Positions 1-9,828 of a DNA stretch of 64,000 bases are shown in pieces. Under the pieces are notes generated by a model that worked only from the letters and a program-made list of their open reading frames with translations, was not told where the DNA came from and did no database searches. This stretch comes from Bacteroidales bacterium. Lineage in GTDB: Bacteria > Bacteroidota > Bacteroidia > Bacteroidales > VadinHA17. Within the stretch, counting starts at the first letter, position 1. Every line of letters begins with the position of its first letter. Where the stretch lies: NCBI GenBank assembly GCA_021738535.1, contig JAIPBU010000003.1, positions 1 to 64,000 of the forward strand. The letters are read 5' to 3'. The position numbers and the translations under genes are program-made.

Positions 1-85
1 CACCTACATTCAAAGAGGCTCCCGTTGGAGAGAAGCGACACTAACAATATAAAACAATACGTCAATGAACAAATATATTTAAAAT

Positions 86-115
86 CTATCTTTGTGCCAT
101 ATGGCACAAAGATAG
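86..115. repeat. 30-bp perfect palindrome
   Basis: Positions 86-100 (CTATCTTTGTGCCAT) are followed at once by their exact reverse complement at 101-115. As RNA this is a 13-bp stem with an ATAT loop. It lies downstream of the minus-strand C25 protease gene, beyond the GC-rich repeat, and is followed on that strand by an AT-rich stretch, so a factor-independent terminator is possible. Each arm also contains TATCTTTG, which matches the Bacteroidota -7 box on both strands, so an operator or paired promoter is the alternative. Positions 1-85 hold nothing I recognise. Confidence 0.75.
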
Positions 116-200
116 GGGGTGAATAGAAATAGCCCCGGTACCACCCGGGGATCAGGCCAGTGGGCGGGTGTACCACCCGGGGATCAGGCCAGTGGGCGGG
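115..200 (-). repeat. GC-rich 32-bp interspersed repeat, 2 copies plus flank
   Basis: Two tandem copies of a 32-bp unit (key words GCCCACTGGCC and CCCCGGGTGG on the minus strand) precede a conserved flank containing CTATTTCTATTCACCCCC. The array ends 2 bp from the stop codon of the protease gene. The same unit and flank occur at 27984-28113 (three copies) and 46451-46517 (one copy). Copies are essentially identical, with no spacers, so this is not CRISPR. Function is unknown; a REP-like extragenic element is the closest description. Confidence 0.85.
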
Positions 201-202
201 GG

Positions 203-3200
203 TTACATCTTTATTAGTTTGTAATGGTATTTCTTGCCGGGGGTAATAACAACAAGTATATAGGTTCCCTTTGCAAGTTTGCCTGGATAAAGGAATATTT
301 GTTCGCCCGAAGAGATATAAGGTATTTCCTTCCTGAAAATATTTGTGCCTGATGAGTTGTACAGGAGAAAAGTATTCTGATCAGAATTAATACTGCTTAA
401 TAACCTGATATTATTCCTTACCGGGTTAGGGGCAAGGGTAAAGGCTTTTCCCTGGGGGTCTGTATCACCAATGCCCGTGCTTACCAGTGATAAATAAGTT
501 GTATCATTAATGTAATAATAATCTGAAGGTGTAAAATAAACTGTAATATCGTATGTTCCTTCGCTACTCATATCAATAGTCTGGCCAAAGGAGACCTCTG
601 TTGTATCACCAGGATTAAAATCAAGTATAAAGCTTTCTTCCACCGGTTCACTATCGTTTATCTTATATGCCATTGAAATCTCAGGTATTGTATCCCTACC
701 CAGGTTTGTCATTTTTACTGTAAGGGTTTCATCACTGTAATTTTTCCCTGATTCGGGTGAGCTTATTTGCAGGAAGGAAACTGCGCTTCGTATAAAGGTG
801 GTGTTTACAGGGAATTTGACATAATCCAGGAATGCACAGTCAGATCCCGCATAAACAGATCCGTCTTTCTTGTATATCCACTGTAGGAGATGAGCGCCTT
901 TTTCCAGCACAACTTCAGTGTAATTCCAGTCCACTTCTCCTGATTTATGAATCAGGTTAATACTGTCTTTTTGAAAGTTAAAGAAATCCCATGAGTTTTC
1001 AGAAGAGACCCTGTACCAGAAGCTCAGGGTGTCTTCTTCCGGAATGCTGATTAACATAGTAAGAACAGATTCCTGGTTATCACTTATTTCACCTGACCTG
1101 GCTGAGTACACATTGCTGGAGGCATCCATGTCTGTGATCGTCCATGGCTTATCAGAATTATTAATCCACGGGAAGGTGGTGAACTTTTGTAATTCAAAAT
1201 CTTCAGCAGTTTTACCTACCAGGATGCCAAGTGTTTTAGCAGTTTCATAAGGTGTACAAACAAGTTCAGCATCAAAATTCAGATCAGAAGGATCAGGCGT
1301 CTCCGGGCTAATGTCTGCATATACTTCTATTTCGGCAGTTATTCCCGGATACAGGGTGCCGGTAGTCAGGGATGTCTGATCGAAATCGATCATAGGTGAA
1401 ATATTGCCAAGCAATAATGTTCCCTTACATGAAGCACTGCCTGTATTTGTTATCCTGAAAGTAAGACTTACTCTTTCTCCGGGTTCGATAAGGCCATTAC
1501 CGTTACCTGTAATCTCATCACTGGGAGTGCAGTTAATAATAAGGGGTTCAGGTGCATGAAGACTGAAATCAGCAACCTGGTTTATTTCATTTCCATTGTA
1601 ATACAGATCAATATTGATTGTTGCTAATTCCATATCAGGTATACTATCATTTACGAGTACCGAAAAACCATTGAAAGTACTTTCGGTATTACCTGAAACA
1701 GTACCTATAAATACAGAATCATTTTGTATGTCAAGGTATTCGGAGTTAGAGGCTATTTTAGCATATACATTGCTGGCATCTTCGTTCCCTGCATTCTGAA
1801 AATCAAGTACCAGGCCTATGTTTTCTCCGTAATCGGCCCTATCGTTGTTATTACCGTTTGCATCAGTAATATTAACACTGTTCAGGCTCATCCAGGCCGT
1901 ATCTGATTCGACAAAATATATGGTTTTTTTAAATGGAATGCCATTTTGCTTTGTAATAATAAGCAGTGCAGAATCTTTTTCTATATCCGGCAGATCAAGT
2001 TCAATAGCACCGGAGGGACTTGTGTGGCCGGCATCCCACAGCGTGTCAAAGTCAGAAAGTCCGGCATAGGCAAAAGGGGCACTGCCGGTATTGATGGTCT
2101 TTAATGAAGGAGGTATTGAATCTTTTATGCTTGCATTGAGTTGTTCCGGGGCACCAATGTAGGGAGACAATGAAGGATCACCCAGCAGGGTGTAGGTTTC
2201 CCAGTAATACCTGGCCCTGGAACTTCCGGAAGCAGAAACAGCCATATTCCCTGCAAATAATACCTGCCCCATATTTGTATACCAATCGGACGGACTTTCA
2301 CCGTTAAGATGAAAGAGCCTGTCAAAAAAACCAAGCTCGGTTTCTTCATAAACCGGATCGCTCACTACGGTGCCTGCACCCACGGCCCAGTAAAAATCTT
2401 CAGTCCAGTATGAATCATTTGAACATCCTATAAAAGCCAGGGCGCCACTTTTGTCTGCCCTTACAAGGCTAGAACCCAGGCAATTATCGTTACTGTAGTT
2501 AGCTGTAAGGCATGCGTTACTGATAATTACAGGGTAGCGAGAGTTGTTTTCCATTTCATCGGGGAAAGAATAGTTAATACCGGTGTTGAGCCATTCAGTT
2601 GAAGAACCATGCCCGGTATAATTGATAAAGCCAACTCCTTCCTTCATTAGTACTTTTAATGAATCATAACGTACATTCCTTATTGAGTCATTATTTTCGT
2701 GATTAAATATGTAAGGATCTGTGTCATATGGATTATTATTATAATACCAGGATGCATAGTTAACCTGGCCGTCCATATAGTCTATGTGCCCGTCATCCAG
2801 TCCCGCTGCAGAAACCGCTTTCTCAAAATGTTTTATGCTGTCACCGAAGAGGAATTTCTCGTATTCCAGTATCTTATTTATGATAGATTTCATCTGGGTG
2901 GTGTCTTTTGCGGGCAACCGGCCTGTAAGCATTTCAGGAATAAAGTCATCGTTACCGTCAAACTCAGCATAATACATATCGCTTAAATACCCGGTTCCTT
3001 CAGATGCAGGAATGTAATTCAGGTCTCCTGCGAGTAATAAATATGTTGGAGCGGGTGACTCTGCACTTGGATTATTATAAATATAGGTAAGGCTGTCTTT
3101 GATATCCTGATAGTCCCTTTCAAGCCCGTTTTCACCAATATATAATTCAGTTACCTTGTATCCCTTCCTTGTCTTCCATGCAGAAAGGTCTTTGATAAAG

Positions 3201-3979
3201 CTCTTCATTGAAGTATCGGACACGATCACCATGCCTGCAGGCTTAAGTGAAAAGCCCGGGATTACATCATCACTGTCATAGTTCAGCAGGCTTTTGGAAA
3301 AAAGGTCCTCAAATATATATGAATCAGCCTTATTGGTGCTGGCTGATTTAAACCGGGCAGGGTTGTAAGAAATATCAATTTTCATCGAAACAATAACATC
3401 GATATAATTTTCAGAAGGATAATAGATTACAGGACTGATCTCAAGTCTTCCTATTTTTTTACCTCTCATTATACCAACACCGGATATTTTTACAGTATCT
3501 CTGTAATAGGCTTGTTTTGATGAATAAACATCCTTATCAAGGACAAGGGGCTGATCCTGCTGCAAAGTGCTTTTTGTCTGACCCGGCTGGGCAGGAAATA
3601 TCCTGGCAAATTTTCCATTATCCCCAAGGTAAATACGTCTGGTTGATACTTTGCTTATCCTTATTGATGCTCCTTCTGCACGATCAAAGTCGATGAGTCT
3701 GGTCAGAACCGGTAATTGAGGTTTTCCCGTTTCAGAACTGTGAATATGCCCGGGAATACTCAGGCTTACAAACCTGTTTTCATGATCTTTTATCTTTTTG
3801 ATGCCCGGTATGGTGGATAGGTAATTTACAGTCAATAAATCGTCATTATCCTGCCTTATATCTAAAGGTGATGGATAATTTTCTACCCCGGACTGCTGTT
3901 GCTGTGAATATGCCTGGCAATTAAATATAAGTCCTGCAGCGGTAGCAACATATATTATGATAAACCTGCGTAAGTCCAA
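203..3979 (-). CDS. Secreted gingipain-like C25 cysteine protease with T9SS sorting domain
   Basis: A 1258-residue exported protein. The N-terminus has a signal peptide (about 1-26, ending near CQAYSQ), then a propeptide-like region to about 240 and a Peptidase_C25 caspase-fold domain at about 245-610. The catalytic pair is visible as His457 (NYTGHGSSTEW) and Cys490 (ISNACLTANY); the 33-residue spacing matches gingipains. Several beta-sandwich regions follow. The last ~80 residues (from FTLAPNPVRNNI) form a type A sorting domain for type IX secretion, so the enzyme is expected at the cell surface or outside. The start is TTG (3977-3979); no in-frame ATG lies nearby, and translation could begin a few codons upstream at another non-ATG codon. 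It is the only gene of its transcription unit here. Substrate specificity cannot be read from the sequence; gingipain-like Arg/Lys preference should not be assumed. Confidence 0.88.
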   Translation of the reverse strand: MDLRRFIIIYVATAAGLIFNCQAYSQQQQSGVENYPSPLDIRQDNDDLLTVNYLSTIPGIKKIKDHENRFVSLSIPGHIHSSETGKPQLPVLTRLIDFDRAEGASIRISKVSTRRIYLGDNGKFARIFPAQPGQTKSTLQQDQPLVLDKDVYSSKQAYYRDTVKISGVGIMRGKKIGRLEISPVIYYPSENYIDVIVSMKIDISYNPARFKSASTNKADSYIFEDLFSKSLLNYDSDDVIPGFSLKPAGMVIVSDTSMKSFIKDLSAWKTRKGYKVTELYIGENGLERDYQDIKDSLTYIYNNPSAESPAPTYLLLAGDLNYIPASEGTGYLSDMYYAEFDGNDDFIPEMLTGRLPAKDTTQMKSIINKILEYEKFLFGDSIKHFEKAVSAAGLDDGHIDYMDGQVNYASWYYNNNPYDTDPYIFNHENNDSIRNVRYDSLKVLMKEGVGFINYTGHGSSTEWLNTGINYSFPDEMENNSRYPVIISNACLTANYSNDNCLGSSLVRADKSGALAFIGCSNDSYWTEDFYWAVGAGTVVSDPVYEETELGFFDRLFHLNGESPSDWYTNMGQVLFAGNMAVSASGSSRARYYWETYTLLGDPSLSPYIGAPEQLNASIKDSIPPSLKTINTGSAPFAYAGLSDFDTLWDAGHTSPSGAIELDLPDIEKDSALLIITKQNGIPFKKTIYFVESDTAWMSLNSVNITDANGNNNDRADYGENIGLVLDFQNAGNEDASNVYAKIASNSEYLDIQNDSVFIGTVSGNTESTFNGFSVLVNDSIPDMELATINIDLYYNGNEINQVADFSLHAPEPLIINCTPSDEITGNGNGLIEPGERVSLTFRITNTGSASCKGTLLLGNISPMIDFDQTSLTTGTLYPGITAEIEVYADISPETPDPSDLNFDAELVCTPYETAKTLGILVGKTAEDFELQKFTTFPWINNSDKPWTITDMDASSNVYSARSGEISDNQESVLTMLISIPEEDTLSFWYRVSSENSWDFFNFQKDSINLIHKSGEVDWNYTEVVLEKGAHLLQWIYKKDGSVYAGSDCAFLDYVKFPVNTTFIRSAVSFLQISSPESGKNYSDETLTVKMTNLGRDTIPEISMAYKINDSEPVEESFILDFNPGDTTEVSFGQTIDMSSEGTYDITVYFTPSDYYYINDTTYLSLVSTGIGDTDPQGKAFTLAPNPVRNNIRLLSSINSDQNTFLLYNSSGTNIFRKEIPYISSGEQIFLYPGKLAKGTYILVVITPGKKYHYKLIKM

Positions 3980-4077
3980 AAATGCAAATATTTTTTTAAC
4001 CTGAATTCCGAAGACAATATACCAAATTAGTTTTATATTTAAAACAAAAGGTGATTATGATAATTATTTGAGATTTG

Positions 4078-4085
4078 TATCTTTA
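4078..4085 (+). promoter_or_regulatory. Possible -7 box before the SpoIIE-type sensor gene
   Basis: TATCTTTA differs from the TAnnTTTG consensus only in its last base and sits 31 bp before the ATG at 4117. No TTTG is found at the expected -33 spacing, so this is weak. The gap is the divergent region between the protease and the sensor. Confidence 0.3.
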
Positions 4086-4116
4086 TACTTCATATGTTTA
4101 AGATATTTTTTAGGAC

Positions 4117-7100
4117 ATGTTGAAAATAAACATCGCGAGGATTCTATCGGTTCTGCTATTCCTGGCAGTTTGTGTAACTGTTAGTGCCCAGGATTTTACT
4201 ACTGGAAAACGAATTGTACGTAATTACAGCACAATGAATACTCCCGGCAGTGAACAAAACTGGTCCATTGTAAGGGATAAGAGGGGAATTATGTATTTTG
4301 GCAGCCAGGACAAAGGTGTTATAACTTATGACGGTCATTCGTGGAGAAAAATAGATATTCGGAATAATACACCCGTACAGTCACTCGCTACTGATTACAG
4401 GGGATATGTATACGTAGGTGCTGCATCAGATTTTGGTTATATATCACCCCGCCATGATGGCAACATGGTTTATAAATCATTATTGCCTAAACTTGATTCC
4501 GCTGAAAGGAACCAGATGGGTGTTGTTTTTAAGATACTGGTAGACAATAACAGGGTTATTTACTCCACCCCTAAACGTTTTTATTTATATTATCCTGAAC
4601 AGGACAGTCTTAAGATTCTTGATCATTCCGAGCTTCAGAGGAATGTTAATTTAATCTGGAATGTAAATGGTAAAATTATTGTTGCTGACAATGCTGTGGG
4701 GCTTTTGGAACTCCGTGATGATGAGCTTGTTGCAATAGAAGGAGGTGAAAAGTTTGCCTATACTTATGTCCGTAGCCTTATCCCGGGGAAAGAGGAAGGA
4801 GATCTGATCATAGGGACATATAACAAAGGAATGCTTGTATACAACTATAACACCGGAGAAGTCAGCACTAACTTTGTCGATCCTGAGATTAATGATGAAC
4901 TGAAAGAATACAAACTATACAAAGGTGTACGCATATCTGAAAAAACATTTGCTGTCAGTACAACTGCTTACGGTGTATACATTTTTGATATGGATGGCAA
5001 CCTGATTGAGCAGATAAACACCAGTACATCAGATCTTAAAGATAATGCTGTTACCTCTGTTTACTATGATGAAAATAATGGGTTTCCTGTACTCTGGATA
5101 TCAAACTGGGGCTACCTGAGCAAGGTTTACCTGGGACTTCCATACAAGGTTCTCAATATTGAGGAATGGTTCAATAATGCATTAAATGAGCTTACTGTCT
5201 ACAAAGGCGATCTCTATCTTTCCAATGATGCCGGGGTAATAAAAAGCTATGAAACAGAAGAGGGCCTGGGATTTGAAAAGTTAAAAGGTTTTACTGATCA
5301 GACATTCCCACTGCTGAATTTCAGTTATGGTACTGCGGATTTCCTTCTGATTGGTACTATAAGCGGAACATATAGTTACAATGGTTCTTATGTGTCGATG
5401 ATTGAACAGGACGGACAACCCAGGAATGTAAGGTCTCTTTGCCAGTTAAAATCTGAACCGGGTATTGTTGTTGTAGGATTAAATAAAGGAGGTTTAAGGT
5501 TTATCGAATACAAAAATGGCAGATTCAGATTTCTGGATAAAGATATTTCATATGTTGATGAAGAAAAGCAGGTGTCTGTAAATGCCCAGGTAAGTGATAT
5601 TATTGAGGATAAAAAGGGAAGACTGTGGTTTAAAACTGATGATCCGGAGAATCTTTATCGCGTAGATTTTAACAGGGAAGATACAGTAGTTACTGAAATA
5701 GGTACTGAACACGGTCTTGATGATTCGCCTGTTATGTTAAAGGAGATTGATGATGATTTACTGATTTCGACAACTAATGAGGTGAAAAAGTATGACTATG
5801 AAAGTGACAGGTTTGTTACTGATAGCAGTTATTTTGATGAATCATTACCCACAGGTATTAAAGTACTGAATATTTATAAAGATCCTGAAGGAGGAACCTG
5901 GGTTAATGCCCTGGAGCCCAGGAATCTACTTTATTTTATCCAGGGGATTGACAGCGGGAAAGACGTGGTTTACAAACCTTTCTATTTAATGCCGAATACC
6001 ATCACCTATGACATGGGGTATTTCAGGGGCCATGTGTGGTTAATGAAATCCAAAGAATTGTATATACTTAATAAAGAGGATCTTTATCATGATTATACAT
6101 CCTTTAATACACTGGTTCGAAGGGTGATCATCAGTGGCGATTCAACAATATTTAACGGGGCGTTCTACACTGAGAAAGATGATAGCAGGCTGGTTTCGTC
6201 TACTTTTCAGACCCCTGGTAATATTCCTGATATTGATTATAATAACAACGACCTGTCCTTTTTCTTCTCCTCGCCATATTACCTGGAAGAAGATAGTGTA
6301 AGGTTCAGTTATAAGCTTGAAGGATTCGACTCTGAATGGTCAAGATGGGATTATGTTAATTACAGGGATTATACAAATATTCCTCATGGCAGGTATAAGT
6401 TCAAAGTCAGATCAAAAAATATTATTGGTGAGGAGGGTAACCTTGCCGAATTTGAATTTGAAATACTGAGACCCTGGTATCTGACCTATGTTGCCCTGCT
6501 TGCCTACCTTCTGATTGCAGTCCTGTTGGTTTATGTGATCATAAAGCTATATACCCGCAGGTTGATAAATGAAAATATTCGTCTCGAAGGTATTGTTGCA
6601 GAGAGAACAAAGGAGGTGGTGCGCCAGAAAGAAGAGCTGGAAGCCAGTATACATTATGCCAGCAGGATACAGAGAGCAATATTACCGACCGAAGGGTCAC
6701 TGCAAGGAAAGGTAGATGACTACTTTATACTGTTTAAACCCCGTGATATAGTCAGTGGCGATTTTTACTGGGTTTCAGAAAGAGGACCCAGGCTGTTCGT
6801 TGTGGCAGCTGATTGTACAGGCCATGGAGTACCCGGAGCATTTATGAGCATACTGGGTATTTCTTTCCTCGATGAGATTATTAATAAATCGGGATACACA
6901 GATACAGATGATATCCTTAATGCCCTGAGGACGCATGTTACTGAATCCCTTAAACAGATGGGAGAGGATGAAGAGGAAACAAAGGACGGTATGGATATGG
7001 GATTGCTGGTAATAAATAATAATGATGAAAGTATTGAGTTTTCAGGTGCCTACAATCCATGCTGGAAAGTGCGTAAACTGACAGCAGGTGAGAAAGAAAA

Positions 7101-7470
7101 ATACCTTGATGATAAACTTGAACTGAAGAGAGGGGAATTAAGCAACGGTGAATATGTCCTGGAAACACTGGATGCTGACCGGATGCCAATTGGTATATCC
7201 AGCAGGATGGGACAGTCATTTACCATGCATAAACAAAAACTTGAAAAAGGTGCTACTTATTACCTGTTCTCCGATGGATACAGCGATCAGTTTGGTGGTG
7301 ATTACGGCAGGAAGTTTCTTAAAAAGAACCTGAAGAAACTTATACTTGAGATACAGGACGTTCCCGTAAAACAACAAAAGGATCTGCTGGATAAAAGACT
7401 GTTAGGCTGGATGGGAGAGGCAGAGCAGGTGGATGATATCCTTGTCATGGGTATACGAATATCATCCTGA
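4117..7470 (+). CDS. Membrane sensor: periplasmic beta-propeller, Y_Y_Y domain, cytoplasmic SpoIIE/PP2C phosphatase
   Basis: A 1117-residue signalling protein. A signal peptide (1-24, ending VSAQD) leads to a long periplasmic part with two-component-regulator propeller-like repeats, then a Y_Y_Y domain ending near HGRYKFKVRSKN. One transmembrane helix lies at about 787-815, followed by a short coiled coil and a SpoIIE-type PP2C phosphatase at about 850-1115. The metal-binding aspartates are visible as Asp882 (SGDFYW) and Asp899 (ADCTGHGVPGAFMS). The sensor half resembles hybrid two-component systems of Bacteroidota, but the output is a Ser/Thr phosphatase instead of a histidine kinase. In known systems such phosphatases act on anti-sigma-factor antagonists; no such partner lies nearby. 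Ligand unknown. Confidence 0.88.
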   Translation: MLKINIARILSVLLFLAVCVTVSAQDFTTGKRIVRNYSTMNTPGSEQNWSIVRDKRGIMYFGSQDKGVITYDGHSWRKIDIRNNTPVQSLATDYRGYVYVGAASDFGYISPRHDGNMVYKSLLPKLDSAERNQMGVVFKILVDNNRVIYSTPKRFYLYYPEQDSLKILDHSELQRNVNLIWNVNGKIIVADNAVGLLELRDDELVAIEGGEKFAYTYVRSLIPGKEEGDLIIGTYNKGMLVYNYNTGEVSTNFVDPEINDELKEYKLYKGVRISEKTFAVSTTAYGVYIFDMDGNLIEQINTSTSDLKDNAVTSVYYDENNGFPVLWISNWGYLSKVYLGLPYKVLNIEEWFNNALNELTVYKGDLYLSNDAGVIKSYETEEGLGFEKLKGFTDQTFPLLNFSYGTADFLLIGTISGTYSYNGSYVSMIEQDGQPRNVRSLCQLKSEPGIVVVGLNKGGLRFIEYKNGRFRFLDKDISYVDEEKQVSVNAQVSDIIEDKKGRLWFKTDDPENLYRVDFNREDTVVTEIGTEHGLDDSPVMLKEIDDDLLISTTNEVKKYDYESDRFVTDSSYFDESLPTGIKVLNIYKDPEGGTWVNALEPRNLLYFIQGIDSGKDVVYKPFYLMPNTITYDMGYFRGHVWLMKSKELYILNKEDLYHDYTSFNTLVRRVIISGDSTIFNGAFYTEKDDSRLVSSTFQTPGNIPDIDYNNNDLSFFFSSPYYLEEDSVRFSYKLEGFDSEWSRWDYVNYRDYTNIPHGRYKFKVRSKNIIGEEGNLAEFEFEILRPWYLTYVALLAYLLIAVLLVYVIIKLYTRRLINENIRLEGIVAERTKEVVRQKEELEASIHYASRIQRAILPTEGSLQGKVDDYFILFKPRDIVSGDFYWVSERGPRLFVVAADCTGHGVPGAFMSILGISFLDEIINKSGYTDTDDILNALRTHVTESLKQMGEDEEETKDGMDMGLLVINNNDESIEFSGAYNPCWKVRKLTAGEKEKYLDDKLELKRGELSNGEYVLETLDADRMPIGISSRMGQSFTMHKQKLEKGATYYLFSDGYSDQFGGDYGRKFLKKNLKKLILEIQDVPVKQQKDLLDKRLLGWMGEAEQVDDILVMGIRISS

Positions 7471-7509
7471 AAATGTGAATTTACCAGCCCCCCTTAAGTT
7501 GTTAACACC

Positions 7510-9699
7510 TTAGATTTCCAGGTTTGTAACTTCTTTAGTTGTTGTAAACTCATAATCAGGGTATATGAAAATCGGAGACCTTGCTTCAGTTTCACCTATG
7601 GAATATCCCCAGACATCATTGTACTCTTCAGGATCTTCACCCATTTCTTCCATTTGCCTGATATAATGCAGTATAGGTTTAGATTCAATAATGTTCACCT
7701 TGCCCATTTTGTCTATGATGGGACTGTGAGTCCTGTTTGAATCATGGTCAAATTCAAGGATTCTTCTTCCACGCCTGGTTATTCCAATTGTCCTGAACGT
7801 TAGACTCTTTCCTACCCCGGGCAGGTTAAGCACATTTCTGTCAGTACTGAGGAAGGGCAGGTCATGCTTAAGCATTATTTCTTCAAGTGACTTAGCAGAA
7901 TCTTCCGCATGGCCTGGTATCTTTTTAATCTCTGATTGGGCTTCAACAGGTACTGTGCCAAACACTTTTTCCTCAATCTGTTCCTGTATAGCCCTTTCAT
8001 TAGTTGCAAAATTATGGTAATTCTCCATGAAGCCTTTAACAGAAAATGTATAATATGGAATTATACCGACCTTATTGAGGGTCTGGCGTAATTTTGCTGC
8101 GAAACCTCTTCTTGATGAAGCTGCGGTATAAACCATCTGGTTAACCACAATCCAGCCGGCGGAATTAATCTTGCGAATGGCATCCCTTACGGCAGGAGTG
8201 ATCTCCATGGAAGAAACAAAATGCGTCTGTATAACAAATTGTTTGATCCCTATTGCAGAAGCCTTTTTCTTGAAATCCACAAGCACCTTGATAAGGTCAT
8301 CGTTGACCCGGAAAGGTATGTATACCGGGAGCCGTGTACCCAGCCTCACCCTGATCATTTCTGCATACTTTTCACCTTCAGGCCTGTTATTGTTGCTTTC
8401 TTTTTTTCTTAATGCCATTTCATAAACGGCATCAAGTATATTTTTCATGGACTTATCATTACTCATGAAGGCATCGCCTCCTGTAATAAGGATATCCCTT
8501 AACTGACTGTCAGATTCAAAATACTTCATAAGCCAGTCAAGTTTTTCCTCCCATGTTTCGTTGGGCTTTAGCTTCTTAAGATTGAAGTTCAGCCTTCCTG
8601 CCTGGAAGTCGTACATCCTCTGGCATGATACACATAAGCCGCCGCACGCCCTGCCAACAGTATCAGGTATGAGGATTGCAACTTCAGGATACCTGCGGTG
8701 TATGTTATTATCGTTGGGTAATAACCAACCCGCGGCATTCGGTTTTCCCGGCTCAACCTTGTCCTCTTTTTCCCATGCCACAATGCCGCCAAATTCACTT
8801 ATCAACTCCTTGCTGTATAATACATAATCCCTGATACCAAGGTCAGCATTACGTGCAAACTCGGGAGCGTTGACATTTAGCAGGGATAAATAATAAGGAT
8901 TAACGAAGAAGGGTATTCCTGCTTCTTTGGCCTCCTCAAGGAGAAACATTGTATCTGTGTCAAGTGAATAGTCAAGCATTTCATTAAGCAGTTCCGGGGT
9001 CCTTATGGCAAACTTCAAATGGAACCTGTAATCATTCCACCACTCAAGTGCGAGATTATATTTTTCATCATCTGACATGCCACCTGGGAAGCTGTAGCGC
9101 TGACTGCTTATTTCTCCTTCTTCAAGCTTACTTATTATAATTCTGAGTATGCGCTCCTTGTTCTCTTCCCTTATCTTTATGATCTCAGGGTCCAGACCTG
9201 TATAGTGCTTTGACATCCAGTCAATAACTTTTTTCCGGTCAGGTATTATCCTGTTCTCGGACCCGCTGAATTGCCTGAATAAGTGTATCATGTCAAGGAA
9301 GAATTCAGGTTTACCACCACCTTTGCCCTGGTGATAAGCAAGCCATATCAGCCTGATGGGATCTGATACTGACTTCTTGATCTTCTTATTAAGGTTTTCA
9401 AACTCCCTGCCTGCATTGTTTACATAATCAAGCAGCCTTATAGCCCCTATTTCCTGCCAGCTTAATGCCTCAAAAGATTTTCTGCCACGGGCCTTATAAT
9501 TGAAATAATCCACTGCATTGTCGTGCCCATTGCCAAGCCAGCCATAAACCCATTCATAAACAGCCTTATTGGCTTTTTCAGGTAAAGATGCACCTTTTAT
9601 TACCTGTTCCAGAACCGGATTCTCCTTCATTAATTGTTCTAATAAGGCTACTGATCTTGGAGCTATGCTGATCTTCTGTATTTTATCTAGTAAATTCAT
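7510..9699 (-). CDS. KamA-family radical SAM protein (lysine 2,3-aminomutase-like), long form
   Basis: A 729-residue protein with a radical SAM core. The cluster motif CxxxCxxC is Cys352, Cys356 and Cys359 (RACGGLCVSCQRMY). A later segment LPGVGKSLTF (Lys631) resembles the PLP-lysine loop of lysine 2,3-aminomutase (PGGGGK), which supports PLP use, but that match is tentative. Typical lysine 2,3-aminomutase is about 420 residues; here about 330 residues precede the cluster motif. The reaction is probably an amino-group migration, but the substrate is not established and no lysine fermentation genes are adjacent. It stands alone, convergent with the SpoIIE-type sensor with a 39-bp gap, and has its own well-formed promoter. 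Confidence 0.8.
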   Translation of the reverse strand: MNLLDKIQKISIAPRSVALLEQLMKENPVLEQVIKGASLPEKANKAVYEWVYGWLGNGHDNAVDYFNYKARGRKSFEALSWQEIGAIRLLDYVNNAGREFENLNKKIKKSVSDPIRLIWLAYHQGKGGGKPEFFLDMIHLFRQFSGSENRIIPDRKKVIDWMSKHYTGLDPEIIKIREENKERILRIIISKLEEGEISSQRYSFPGGMSDDEKYNLALEWWNDYRFHLKFAIRTPELLNEMLDYSLDTDTMFLLEEAKEAGIPFFVNPYYLSLLNVNAPEFARNADLGIRDYVLYSKELISEFGGIVAWEKEDKVEPGKPNAAGWLLPNDNNIHRRYPEVAILIPDTVGRACGGLCVSCQRMYDFQAGRLNFNLKKLKPNETWEEKLDWLMKYFESDSQLRDILITGGDAFMSNDKSMKNILDAVYEMALRKKESNNNRPEGEKYAEMIRVRLGTRLPVYIPFRVNDDLIKVLVDFKKKASAIGIKQFVIQTHFVSSMEITPAVRDAIRKINSAGWIVVNQMVYTAASSRRGFAAKLRQTLNKVGIIPYYTFSVKGFMENYHNFATNERAIQEQIEEKVFGTVPVEAQSEIKKIPGHAEDSAKSLEEIMLKHDLPFLSTDRNVLNLPGVGKSLTFRTIGITRRGRRILEFDHDSNRTHSPIIDKMGKVNIIESKPILHYIRQMEEMGEDPEEYNDVWGYSIGETEARSPIFIYPDYEFTTTKEVTNLEI

Positions 9700-9769
9700 A
9701 ATATATACGAGTTAATTGGGTTCTTAAAGGCTTGTGTATCAATTAAATAACAAAATTAATATCGCGACA

Positions 9770-9800
9770 CAAAGATAACAAAAAAATACTAAAAATCAAA
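9770..9800 (-). promoter_or_regulatory. Bacteroidota-type promoter of the KamA-family gene
   Basis: On the minus strand TTTG (9797-9800) is followed after exactly 19 bp by TATCTTTG (9770-9777). This matches the Bacteroidota consensus TTTG-N19-TAnnTTTG. It lies about 70 bp upstream of the ATG at 9699 and is the best promoter match in the window. Confidence 0.7.
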
Positions 9801-9828
9801 GGAGTATAAGTCCGGGTTAGATCTGTTT

